From Alcaligenaceae bacterium (GTDB taxonomy: Bacteria > Pseudomonadota > Gammaproteobacteria > Burkholderiales > Burkholderiaceae_B), in the NCBI GenBank assembly GCA_029265335.1, contig JAJUJN010000014.1, forward strand, positions 1 to 15,055: DNA of 15,055 bases, given 5' to 3'. The notes under the pieces were generated by a model. That model saw only the letters and a list, made by a program, of their open reading frames with translations. It was not told where the DNA came from and made no database searches. Both the position numbers and the translations under genes were made by a program. Of this stretch, positions 1 to 6,889 are shown in pieces. The stretch's first letter is position 1, and every line of letters begins with the position of its first letter.

Positions 1-252
1 AAGATGAATCGCTATTCGAGTGACGCGGCGCAGGCGATGTACGACCGGGGCAAACGAACCTCCTTGCCCGGCATCCTGGGCCGTAGCGCATGGACTTTCA
101 TACGCATCTACGGTTTGCGTCGTGGCTTTCTGGATGGTCGCCACGGTGTGCTGTTGGCTGTGGTGGCGGCCATGGGTAGCTTCTCGCGCTACGCCAAGCT
201 GTGGCTAATGCAGCAACAACTGCCGCCCCGACCCCCCTATGAAGAACCCTGA
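1..252 (+). CDS. LPS core glycosyltransferase, family 2 (WaaE/LgtF-like), C-terminal fragment
   Basis: Only the last 83 codons are present; the gene enters from the left in frame 1 and ends at the TGA at 250-252. The fragment keeps the tail typical of the WaaE/KdtX/LgtF group of GT-A glycosyltransferases: a tract resembling YSSDAAQAMYDRGKR, then a basic amphipathic stretch and GFLDGRHGVLLAV, followed by SRYAKLWL. Members of this group add a beta-linked glucose (or similar sugar) to heptose I of the inner core, from a nucleotide sugar at the cytoplasmic face of the inner membrane. The catalytic domain lies outside the window, so substrate and activity cannot be judged. The next gene starts four bases after the stop, which indicates one operon. 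The ATG at 4 is internal to the gene, not its start. Family assignment is fairly secure; the donor and acceptor are inferred. Confidence 0.8.
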   Translation, partial: KMNRYSSDAAQAMYDRGKRTSLPGILGRSAWTFIRIYGLRRGFLDGRHGVLLAVVAAMGSFSRYAKLWLMQQQLPPRPPYEEP

Positions 253-256
253 CGCC

Positions 257-1330
257 ATGCGGGTGTTGCTGGTGAACCTCGAGCGCGGGTGGCGGGGTGG
301 CGAACGACAAACCCTATGGACGGCAGAGGGCTTGCGTGATGCTGGCGCTGACGTCACGGTGATGGTGCGCAAGGGCAACGCTCTGGCCCGAGCGTGCGAG
401 AACAGCGGCTTGCCTGTCGCGCCCGTGACTGGTACGGGTGAGGCCTGGCGTTGGTTGTTGGTGAAGGGTCGGCAGTTCGCCGTCTGGCATGCGCAAACCG
501 CGCACGCGCTCACCGCATGCGCCTTGGCTCGACCCTTTGCCACCGTCTGCCTGGTGGCCACTCGTCGCGTTGCGCTGCCGCCGCGCGGCCGGCTCACGCG
601 TCTCAAGTATCGTCGGGCCGATGCCTTGGTAGCCATCAGCCAGGCTGCGGCCGAACCCTTGCAGGCCTGGGGCTTGGGGCCAGTCACCATCATTCCCTCG
701 GCGGTGCGGCAGATGGCCCCTACTGCCGAGTCGGTGGCAGCCTTGCGACAGGCCCACGTGCCTAACGGATGGCGGGCCCTTGGCACGGTTGCTGCGCTGA
801 CGCCCGAAAAAGACCCGCTCACCCTGGTGGCTGCGATGGCTCGCCTGGTGCAGCGTGAACCGCAGGTGGTGTTGCACCATTTGGGTGATGGCCCGATGCG
901 GGCCGAGGTTGCTGCCGCCATCGAGGCTGCAGGCTTGCAGAAGCATTATCGCTTGCTGGGTTTTCAAACCGACGTAGCGCCGTGGTATGCCTTGTGGGAC
1001 GGTTACGTGGCGAGTTCGCGCAGCGAGGGCTTGGGCAGCAGTGTGCTCGACGCGATGTTGCACCAGCTGCCGGTGGTGGCCACGGCGGCTGGTGGTTTGA
1101 AGGAGGTCTTGGCAGACAGGCGGGGTGTGTTGGTTGCGCCCGGCGATGCCGACGCCCTGGCCAATGCCATGGCCGGCATGCTGGGGCAACTCAATGATTC
1201 CGAGCCCGCCTTGCAGGAGCAGATCCGTCAGGCGCGACAATGGGTGGAAAACGAATGCAGCATCGAAGGCATGACCAAGCGCTATCTCGAGCTCTATCTG
1301 GCCTGTGGTGCAAGGTCCGTGGCGGCTTAG
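257..1330 (+). CDS. GT-B glycosyltransferase (GT4-like), LPS core/glycan
   Basis: This 357-residue protein has the two-domain GT-B plan. The N-terminal Rossmann domain begins MRVLLVNLERGWRGGERQT, with a glycine-rich acceptor/donor loop at residues 11-16. The C-terminal nucleotide-sugar domain runs from about residue 175 (GTVAALTPEKD) through HHLGDGP (207-213) to SRSEGLGSSVLD (254-265). In that signature the usual E-x7-E pair reads E257...D265, an Asp for the second Glu. There is no signal peptide or membrane segment, so it should act in the cytoplasm on a lipid-linked acceptor. I chose ATG 257 over ATG 239 because the protein then starts directly at the first beta strand, lies four bases past the previous stop, and has a GAAGAA stretch 10 bases upstream; the 239 start has no ribosome binding site and overlaps the previous gene. 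The sugar transferred is unknown. Confidence 0.85.
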   Translation: MRVLLVNLERGWRGGERQTLWTAEGLRDAGADVTVMVRKGNALARACENSGLPVAPVTGTGEAWRWLLVKGRQFAVWHAQTAHALTACALARPFATVCLVATRRVALPPRGRLTRLKYRRADALVAISQAAAEPLQAWGLGPVTIIPSAVRQMAPTAESVAALRQAHVPNGWRALGTVAALTPEKDPLTLVAAMARLVQREPQVVLHHLGDGPMRAEVAAAIEAAGLQKHYRLLGFQTDVAPWYALWDGYVASSRSEGLGSSVLDAMLHQLPVVATAAGGLKEVLADRRGVLVAPGDADALANAMAGMLGQLNDSEPALQEQIRQARQWVENECSIEGMTKRYLELYLACGARSVAA

Positions 1331-1331
1331 C

Positions 1332-2459
1332 ATGAAGATTCTCTATACCAACCACCACGATGGCCCGGGCATTGGCGGTCATGTGGTGTATATCGGTCGA
1401 CTCGCCGAGGCTTTGAGCCAACGCCACGAGGTGTTTGTGGCCAGCCCGCCCGACAGTGCATTGATCGACCTCTGCTCGCAATGGCCGGGCGTGACGGGGT
1501 TTGAGCAGACATTTCCGAATCGCGTGCCCAGTATTCCTGCGGCGGCTAAACGCCTGCGTCAATTCATTGCCGAGCAAAGCTTCGATGTGATCCATGTGAA
1601 TGGTTCGTCGGATCACCGCTTGGTGCTGCTGGCCTGCCTGGGATTGCGGCGGCCGCCTGTGGTGCTTACCAAACACAACGACAAGAAGATGAAGTATGTG
1701 GGCGCAAAGCTTCGCTCCACCCTGGGCACCGAGCACGTGATCGCGGTCTGCGAGTACGTGGTCCAGCAACTGAACGAAACCCCTTATCGGTCTTTGCCCA
1801 TATCCGTGATTCCGAATGGCGTGGATACCGATCATTTCTCGCCCTGGTCGCCGGAAGCGAGTCTCAAGGCGCGTGTGAATATCTTCGGGGACGATCCAGA
1901 CATCAAACTGGTGTTGGGCAGCAATGCCGGCACCGACGACTACAAAGGTTGGCTGGACCTGGTGGATGCGGTGGGAGGGCTTCCTCCAGAGGTGCGCCGG
2001 GGCATCCGTATCGTGATCGCAGGTGAAGCGCCGTCGAACCGAGCTATGGACAAAATTGCCGAAAACGGCCTGAACGACCAGTTCGTGTATATGGGTATGT
2101 TGCGCGACGTTCGAGATCTGATCGCGGCCATCGACGTCGGCTTTGTGCTGTCGTGGAAAACCGAAACTATTTCGTTTGCCTGCCGCGAGATGATGGCGAT
2201 GGGCAAGCCGGTGGTGGTAACGAACCACGCCGGGCTCCCCGAAAACGTGGACCATGGCGTGGATGGATGGATCGTTCCACCCCGATCTGTGGAGCAACTA
2301 CGGGAGCTGTTGAGCGCCATTTTGGCGGGTGAGCATGCGCTGGCGGCGATGGGCGAATCTGCCCGTCAGAAAAGCCGGCTGTCGTTCGGAATCGATGACT
2401 TTTTGAACAACACCGAAAAGGTCTATCTGTCGCTGCTGCCGCAGCGGCCCATCGTCTGA
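1332..2459 (+). CDS. GT-B glycosyltransferase (GT4-like), LPS core/glycan
   Basis: This 375-residue GT-B protein begins MKILYTNHHDGPGIGGHVVY, with the donor-binding glycine loop at residues 11-17. It has an acceptor-domain strand FDVIHVNGSSDH (84-95), a linker IPNGVDTDHFSP (160-171), and a C-terminal signature with E278 and E286 as the E-x7-E pair, followed by GKPVVVTNHAGLPENV (291-306). It should be a retaining cytoplasmic glycosyltransferase using a nucleotide sugar; donor and linkage cannot be read from sequence. It begins one base after the stop of the preceding glycosyltransferase, with no strong Shine-Dalgarno, which suggests coupled translation. An ATG nine codons upstream (1305) is less likely because it would overlap the previous gene and precede the first beta strand with non-family sequence. 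Placement next to a WaaL-type ligase supports a role in LPS core or short O-chain synthesis. Confidence 0.87.
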   Translation: MKILYTNHHDGPGIGGHVVYIGRLAEALSQRHEVFVASPPDSALIDLCSQWPGVTGFEQTFPNRVPSIPAAAKRLRQFIAEQSFDVIHVNGSSDHRLVLLACLGLRRPPVVLTKHNDKKMKYVGAKLRSTLGTEHVIAVCEYVVQQLNETPYRSLPISVIPNGVDTDHFSPWSPEASLKARVNIFGDDPDIKLVLGSNAGTDDYKGWLDLVDAVGGLPPEVRRGIRIVIAGEAPSNRAMDKIAENGLNDQFVYMGMLRDVRDLIAAIDVGFVLSWKTETISFACREMMAMGKPVVVTNHAGLPENVDHGVDGWIVPPRSVEQLRELLSAILAGEHALAAMGESARQKSRLSFGIDDFLNNTEKVYLSLLPQRPIV

Positions 2460-2468
2460 AGAGCGGGT

Positions 2469-3812
2469 ATGAGCGTCTCGATCAACCACCACCCTGAGCC
2501 ATCCAGAAGCCATGCCGTCGTGCTTTGGGCGCTGGTTGTGCTCCTTGCTGTGTCTCCGCTGGCCACTCTGGTTCGCGGGAGTACGAGCGGCGTCGTTTTC
2601 TACACTTCGTATTTGCTCTCTTTGGCGCTGATCGTACTCAATCGCCATTCGCCAGGCTTCCAGGCGTGGTGCAGGCAATGGCGATGGCTGTATGTGGCCG
2701 CGTTGGTGTTCTTGGCTACCACGCTTGCCGCAGACTTCCACCATCATGAACTTTTCGGATCGAACTTCGAGAAGACGATTCGGTTTGTGATGGCGATTCC
2801 TATCCTGCTGGCTCTCTGGCAGATCAAGCACAAGCATTTGCTGGCTTTGTTTGTGGGCCTGGCGCTCAGCGTGCTGGTGATGTCGCTGCTGCTGGTGTTC
2901 CCCCCGGCTTTGTTGGGCGATCGACCCGACACTGTGCAGTATTCACGGCTCAATACCGTGGAATTCGCCAGTCTGTTGGTGTGTTTTGCTGGGGTGCTGT
3001 TCATTTTTGTTTCGGGGGCAGGGGCCAGGTGGCGGTCGCTCGTGGCCCTGTTGAAGGTGGGTTTGTTGCTGCTCGCCCTATATGCGGCCTATCTCTCGCA
3101 AACTCGAACCGCCTGGCTGGCCGTACCCGTGTTCCTGTTGTTTTTGTTGGGCCTGCTGTGGTTGAAGTCGCGGCTGCTGGCGCTGTTGCTTTTATTGGCG
3201 GCATTTGCCTCGGTCGCCTACCTGCTGTTCGTTGATGCAGCCTTTCACGACCGCGTGTTTCTTGCGCTCGAAGAATTCCACATCTGCGAAGATCAGCCCC
3301 ATATCGACAACTCCATCTGCAATCGTGTGCAACTCATCCATGCGGCCAGCAATATGGTGGCGGAACAGCCCTGGTTGGGTGTGGGCACCGGAGACCAATA
3401 TCGCCAGGCACTCATGGAGCAGCACCACCTCGGCGTCGTGTCGCGCTACGTGGCCGACAACTTTGGCGAGCCGCATAACGACATGCTGTATATGGCTTCA
3501 GCCACCGGGTGGGTGGGGCTAGCCGGTTTTGTCTGCCTGGTTTATTTGGCGCCGATTTTCTATCTCGTGGGCTGCGTGAGCAAAGCATTGAGAGCGCGGG
3601 GCAGGGTGCTGTCTCGGCCCCTGCTGGCGGCAAGCGCCGGACTCTTCTTCATCGCCGCCTTTCTCGTCTTCGGCATGAGCGAAATGATGTTTCGTAATAT
3701 GCGGGTGGCTTCTTTGTATGCGGTATGGATCGCCATATTCCTGGCAGTTTCGGCGCTGGTGAGCGGTGGCACCGCTTCGGAGCGTTCACAACGGGGAGAG
3801 ATCAAAGCATGA
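2469..3812 (+). CDS. waaL: O-antigen ligase family protein (WaaL-type, Wzy_C domain)
   Basis: This is a 447-residue polytopic inner-membrane protein with roughly ten or more hydrophobic segments, for example residues 16-36, 42-57, 72-88, 105-116, 122-146, 164-182, 190-209, 217-254, 347-369, 384-403 and 415-433. The Wzy_C/WaaL hallmark residues are visible: R213 in the SQTRTAWLA tract before a long hydrophobic pair, then a periplasmic loop at about 256-345 ending in GEPHNDML with H336. In WaaL proteins an equivalent Arg and His are essential for joining undecaprenyl-pyrophosphate-linked glycan to lipid A-core on the periplasmic side. The loop also holds two cysteines, C273 and C284. GAAGAG at 2458-2463 lies five bases before the ATG. 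It ends in an ATGA overlap with the deacetylase gene. A Wzy polymerase is the alternative, but size, loop layout and the surrounding core-type glycosyltransferases favour a ligase. Confidence 0.8.
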   Translation: MSVSINHHPEPSRSHAVVLWALVVLLAVSPLATLVRGSTSGVVFYTSYLLSLALIVLNRHSPGFQAWCRQWRWLYVAALVFLATTLAADFHHHELFGSNFEKTIRFVMAIPILLALWQIKHKHLLALFVGLALSVLVMSLLLVFPPALLGDRPDTVQYSRLNTVEFASLLVCFAGVLFIFVSGAGARWRSLVALLKVGLLLLALYAAYLSQTRTAWLAVPVFLLFLLGLLWLKSRLLALLLLLAAFASVAYLLFVDAAFHDRVFLALEEFHICEDQPHIDNSICNRVQLIHAASNMVAEQPWLGVGTGDQYRQALMEQHHLGVVSRYVADNFGEPHNDMLYMASATGWVGLAGFVCLVYLAPIFYLVGCVSKALRARGRVLSRPLLAASAGLFFIAAFLVFGMSEMMFRNMRVASLYAVWIAIFLAVSALVSGGTASERSQRGEIKA

Positions 3813-4651
3813 CTTCCACTGCCAAAGTGGTGCCGGTGCTGATGTATCACCACGTGTCGCCCAACAACGACATGATCACCACCACGCCGGAGAATTTCGA
3901 ATCGCAGGTGCGCTGGTTGAGCGAAGCGGGCTTTCATACGCTCACGGCCCAGGAGTTTGCCGAGTTTTTGGCTGGCAAGCCCGTGCCGCCGCGCAGCGTT
4001 CTGCTCACCTTCGACGACGGCTATCTGGATAATTGGGTGTATGCCCATCCCATTCTGGAGCGTTATCGCAAACATGCGGTGCTGTTTCTGATTACCGGCT
4101 TGATTGGGCAAGGCGCTGCACGACCGGTGTGGGGGCAGGGCGCCGAGTTGCCCCCAACGCCCAGTCATCGCGATTGCGAAGCCGCCATTGAGGCCGGCCA
4201 GGCCGATGAAGTGATGCTGCGCTGGAGCGAGGTGCACATCATGCGCGAGGCGGGCACCTTCGAGTTTCATAGCCACACCCATACCCATACGCGCTGGGAT
4301 CACCGTTTTGGCGAGGATCCTTTGCAAAAGTCTGAACATCTGCGTGAAGACTTGCTGCACTCGCGCGCTGCGCTGGTGAGCGAACTGGGTGATGTTTCCG
4401 ATCATCTGTGCTGGCCGCAGGGTTATTTCGACGACGATTACGTTGCCGTGGCTCGTGAACTCGGGTTTCGCTATCTCTATACCACCCACCCAGCAGGCCA
4501 GAATGTGCCCGGTACGTCTAGCGAGCATATTCATCGCATCGCCGCCAAAGATGAGCCAGCCGCCTGGGTGGCGCGCCGTCTCCGCCTGGCCCGCAGCCCC
4601 TGGCTGGCGCCTCTGTATAACCGGATACGCTATGGCCGACGATACCGCTGA
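3809..4651 (+). CDS. Polysaccharide deacetylase, NodB homology domain (CE4), LPS-associated
   Basis: This 280-residue CE4-family metal-dependent deacetylase starts MTSTAKVVPVLMYHHV. Motif 1 is TFDDG at 67-71, with the catalytic base and metal-binding Asp. Motif 2 is HSHTH at 154-158, giving metal ligands H154 and H158. Motif 3 is probably WPQGY at 202-206, and HRIAAKD (242-248) may supply the late His. There is no signal peptide or membrane anchor, so the enzyme probably acts in the cytoplasm on a nucleotide- or lipid-linked N-acetylated sugar, unlike the exported peptidoglycan and biofilm deacetylases. The ATG overlaps the ligase stop (ATGA) and is preceded by GGGGAG. The 3' end overlaps the next glycosyltransferase by 20 bases. 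As I recall, a Bordetella pertussis core-oligosaccharide cluster also contains a deacetylase needed for full-length core, which supports a role in exposing a hexosamine amino group. The exact substrate is unknown. Confidence 0.85.
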   Translation: MTSTAKVVPVLMYHHVSPNNDMITTTPENFESQVRWLSEAGFHTLTAQEFAEFLAGKPVPPRSVLLTFDDGYLDNWVYAHPILERYRKHAVLFLITGLIGQGAARPVWGQGAELPPTPSHRDCEAAIEAGQADEVMLRWSEVHIMREAGTFEFHSHTHTHTRWDHRFGEDPLQKSEHLREDLLHSRAALVSELGDVSDHLCWPQGYFDDDYVAVARELGFRYLYTTHPAGQNVPGTSSEHIHRIAAKDEPAAWVARRLRLARSPWLAPLYNRIRYGRRYR

Positions 4652-5948
4652 GCAAGTGTCGCCGAGCTCATCCGGCATTTCACTCACAAAAGCTACATCG
4701 CTTGATGCGGCAGCAGGCGCTGCCCCAGAGGCCAGTCCAACTCCCATTGTTTTTCACATTCGCCATTTCGGGGTGGGCGGCGTGGAGGCTGCGCTGCTGG
4801 GTTGGCTGCGTGGGCTTGATCGTCGGCGCTTTGCGCCCAGTCTTTCTGTATTCCTGCCGACGCGCGAGTGGGAAACCGTATGGCGTCAGCGCGTGCCAGC
4901 CGACGTGCCGGTGCATGTGGCCGTTCCCGCGCAAACTGCTGTCACCCGCCTACACCAGGCGCGCCGCGACGGCCGGTTGGGCAAGGTGGGGCGCCTGATG
5001 CTGGCCTGGCAATTGCGTCGCGCCGAAAAGCGATGGCTGCGACCCCAGCTGGAACGCCTGCAACAAAGCCAGCAGGTGCTGATCGATTTTGACCATACCT
5101 TGCGCAAGTGGGTGTCTCAGTTGCACATGCCGGCCATTGCGGTTCGCCAGTTTGCCTTCTGGGGGCGCCGAACCGCCAAGGCTCGCCGTGTGGGTCGGGA
5201 TCTCGCTGCCTACCAGCGGGTGGTGGTGCTCAACGAGGCCATGCAACAGCAGGCAGAGGCGCTTTACGGCCCACCCGGCCCCGCAGCACCGCGGTGTGTG
5301 GTGGTGCCCAACCTTTTCGACCTCGAAGCCCTGCGCGCCGCGGCTGCAGAGCCCATCCCCCAAGGCGTGCTGCCCGCGTTGCCCGACACCTGGGCTGTGT
5401 GTGTGGCGCGTCTGGACATCCGCACCAAGGGCCTGGATACCCTGCTTGAAGCATGGCAGCAGCTGGTTGCGCAACTGCCAGAGGCAAGGCTCCTGATTGT
5501 GGGTGGCGGCGGCGACGAAGCCATGCTGCAGCAAATGATCGTTAATCAGGGCCTGCAGCCGCATGTGTTTTTGCTGGGCATGCAGCCCAACCCGCACCCT
5601 TGGATCGCGCGGGCACGTCTCCTGGTGTTGACCAGTCGCAGCGAAGGCTCTCCCAATGTGCTGATCGAAGGCCTCGCCCACGGTACCCCCATCGTGGCCA
5701 CCGATTGCCCGGTGGGCCCGGCCCACATACTGCAGAACGGCCATTGCGGCGCCCTCGTGCCAGTGGATGACGTGCCGGCTTTGGTGGAAGCCCTGGCCCG
5801 CGGCTGGCAAGACGCAGCGTGGGGCGCCACCATGAAACGCCGCGGCCTTGAGCGGGCGAATGACTTCGGTGTGGAACGTGGCAACGAGCGCTTCGCTGCC
5901 TTGATTGGCGACGTGCTGCACGAAGCTGAGCAGGCTAAGCGGCGTTGA
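4632..5948 (+). CDS. GT-B glycosyltransferase (GT4), LPS core/glycan, with N-terminal extension
   Basis: This 438-residue GT-B glycosyltransferase has a conserved core that begins only at about residue 38 (PIVFHIRHFGVGGVEAA, loop GVGG at 47-50). The donor domain runs from about residue 255 (VCVARLDIRTKGLD) through LLIVGGGGDE (287-296) to SRSEGSPNVLIEGLAHG (335-351), with the E-x7-E pair at E338 and E346, then ATDCPVGPAHIL (356-367), a tract common in GT4 enzymes that act on lipid-linked oligosaccharide or LPS core. The first 37 residues are rich in Ser, Ala, Thr and Pro and look disordered. ATG 4632 is the best start because no better-placed ATG exists downstream before the fold begins. It overlaps the deacetylase gene by 20 bases, so the two products are likely made in step. 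It is the last gene of the + strand operon and converges on the outer-membrane protein gene 12 bases away. Confidence 0.87.
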   Translation: MADDTAEQVSPSSSGISLTKATSLDAAAGAAPEASPTPIVFHIRHFGVGGVEAALLGWLRGLDRRRFAPSLSVFLPTREWETVWRQRVPADVPVHVAVPAQTAVTRLHQARRDGRLGKVGRLMLAWQLRRAEKRWLRPQLERLQQSQQVLIDFDHTLRKWVSQLHMPAIAVRQFAFWGRRTAKARRVGRDLAAYQRVVVLNEAMQQQAEALYGPPGPAAPRCVVVPNLFDLEALRAAAAEPIPQGVLPALPDTWAVCVARLDIRTKGLDTLLEAWQQLVAQLPEARLLIVGGGGDEAMLQQMIVNQGLQPHVFLLGMQPNPHPWIARARLLVLTSRSEGSPNVLIEGLAHGTPIVATDCPVGPAHILQNGHCGALVPVDDVPALVEALARGWQDAAWGATMKRRGLERANDFGVERGNERFAALIGDVLHEAEQAKRR

Positions 5949-5955
5949 TCGCCGC
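5939..5955. terminator. Short hairpin between convergent genes, possible bidirectional terminator
   Basis: GCGGCG (5939-5944) and CGCCGC (5950-5955) form a perfect 6-bp GC stem with a 5-base loop over the stop codon of the last glycosyltransferase and the gap to the convergent outer-membrane protein gene. Neither side is followed by a T tract, so intrinsic termination is doubtful. It may only slow polymerase or protect 3' ends. Confidence 0.3.
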
Positions 5956-5960
5956 CGCCC

Positions 5961-6755
5961 TCAAAACCGGTACTGCAGTCCCACCGCAAACAGGTTGTGC
6001 TTCTGCCGACCCAGGCTCACGTCCCAGGAGTCGGTCGGCAGATGCGGGGGCAGAGTTTCGCCAAAGGTGTAGCTGGTGCGGTTGATGGATAGAAAGCGAT
6101 ACTCGGCGAACAACGAGACGTTGCGATTGACCTGCCCGCGCAGTCCAGCTTTGATTTGCATGGCGAAGGCGGTGTCGGAGGCGTCTGGGTTGGAGTCGAA
6201 GTGATTGATGCCGGGTTCGTTGGGGTTGGCGGAGTCTGCGCCTTTGATGGAAACTCGGGCCACCCCGATGCCGGCGCCGACGTAGGGAAAAATACGGTCG
6301 GAGTAGGGCGTTTGGAGGGTGAAAACGGCGTTGGCCAGGAACACGCCGGTGGTCATGGGAAGCTTGACGTACTGGGTGCCCAACACTTGCGGATCGATGG
6401 GCAGGCCGCCCGAGTACGATCGCTTGCCCATGTAGAGGCCTTCGAGTTCCACTGCGGGCTTAAGGCCCCAGGCACTTTGCCCCAAGTTGATGCGCTGCCA
6501 TTCGTAGCCAGCCTGAAGGCCACCGAAGGCAACGTTCTGGCTGCTGCCGCTGCCATCGGCATCCACGGCCACCCGACGATGCAAGGGGCCGGGCAAATAA
6601 AAACCACCTTGTTGACGCATGCTGGCCGAAGACGCAGACCCACCGCCACCCAGAATGCCCAGGTAGATGCCGGAGGTGTCGGTGCCGTTGGCGGCAGCCG
6701 GGGTGGCGCCCCATGCGCAGAGGATCGTTAACGAAAGGCTCAGCAGCTTTCTCAC
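5961..6755 (-). CDS. Outer-membrane beta-barrel protein (OmpA-like/OMP_b-brl type porin-like)
   Basis: This is a 264-residue exported protein. The start is a GTG at 6755-6753, chosen because GGGAGA lies seven bases upstream and the codon opens a classic signal peptide: RK, then the hydrophobic LLSLSLTILCAWGA, then a TPAAA cleavage site near residue 22. The mature part alternates hydrophobic and polar residues in barrel strands, for example NVAFGGLQAGYEW (74-86), PAVELEGLYMG (100-110), IFPYVGAGIGVARVSI (155-170), AFAMQIKAGLRGQV (196-209) and VSLFAEYRFLSI (213-224), separated by longer extracellular loops. It ends in FAVGLQYRF, with the C-terminal Phe read by the BAM assembly complex. This fits the 8-stranded small barrels often annotated as outer membrane beta-barrel protein. 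Function is unknown. Reading frame continues upstream of the GTG into tyrB antisense, but that part has no ribosome binding site or signal peptide. Confidence 0.8.
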   Translation of the reverse strand: MRKLLSLSLTILCAWGATPAAANGTDTSGIYLGILGGGGSASSASMRQQGGFYLPGPLHRRVAVDADGSGSSQNVAFGGLQAGYEWQRINLGQSAWGLKPAVELEGLYMGKRSYSGGLPIDPQVLGTQYVKLPMTTGVFLANAVFTLQTPYSDRIFPYVGAGIGVARVSIKGADSANPNEPGINHFDSNPDASDTAFAMQIKAGLRGQVNRNVSLFAEYRFLSINRTSYTFGETLPPHLPTDSWDVSLGRQKHNLFAVGLQYRF

Positions 6756-6813
6756 GGAGTTGTCTCCCTGGTTTTCTGGGTATTGTTGGTAGTGGGGGTG
6801 ATCTGACGCTAAG

Positions 6814-6836
6814 AACCCCCGGAAGGGCCGGGGGTT
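6814..6836 (-). terminator. Probable intrinsic terminator of tyrB
   Basis: A perfect 9-bp stem, AACCCCCGG (6814-6822) with CCGGGGGTT (6828-6836) and a 5-base loop, lies about 55 bases past the tyrB stop. On the - strand the stem ends GGGGGTT and runs into CTTAG, a short imperfect T stretch. The strong GC stem supports termination; the weak T tract leaves room for read-through into the outer-membrane protein gene, for which I see no good promoter. Confidence 0.55.
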
Positions 6837-6838
6837 CG

Positions 6839-6858
6839 GATACCTGGGCTCAGGTATC
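6839..6858. repeat. Perfect inverted repeat (8-bp stem)
   Basis: GATACCTG (6839-6846) and CAGGTATC (6851-6858) are perfect complements around a 4-base spacer. It sits two bases from the GC-rich terminator stem. It could be an operator for the outer-membrane protein gene or a second RNA hairpin at the tyrB 3' end; the symmetry and short spacer fit either. Confidence 0.6.
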
Positions 6859-6861
6859 AAG

Positions 6862-6881
6862 CAGCACTTGGGGACGTGCTG
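6862..6881. repeat. Inverted repeat (6-bp stem) just after tyrB
   Basis: CAGCAC (6862-6867) and GTGCTG (6876-6881) are perfect complements with an 8-base loop, beginning 8 bases past the tyrB stop on the - strand. With the two neighbouring inverted repeats it makes three successive hairpins in about 70 bases. Confidence 0.5.
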
Positions 6882-6889
6882 TGTTTTGT

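Noticed and set aside
1191..2297. Long antisense open frame (368 codons) opposite the second glycosyltransferase
   Set aside because: It is a high-GC shadow: the + strand frame has clear GT-B motifs, while the antisense product is rich in His, Arg and Gln with no domain or ribosome binding site.
3560..4747. Antisense open frame of 395 codons opposite the ligase end and deacetylase
   Set aside because: It crosses two real genes, has no recognisable motif, and its composition mirrors codon bias of the other strand.
4950..5921. Antisense open frame of 323 codons opposite the last glycosyltransferase
   Set aside because: Same shadow effect; the sense strand carries intact donor-domain motifs to its end.
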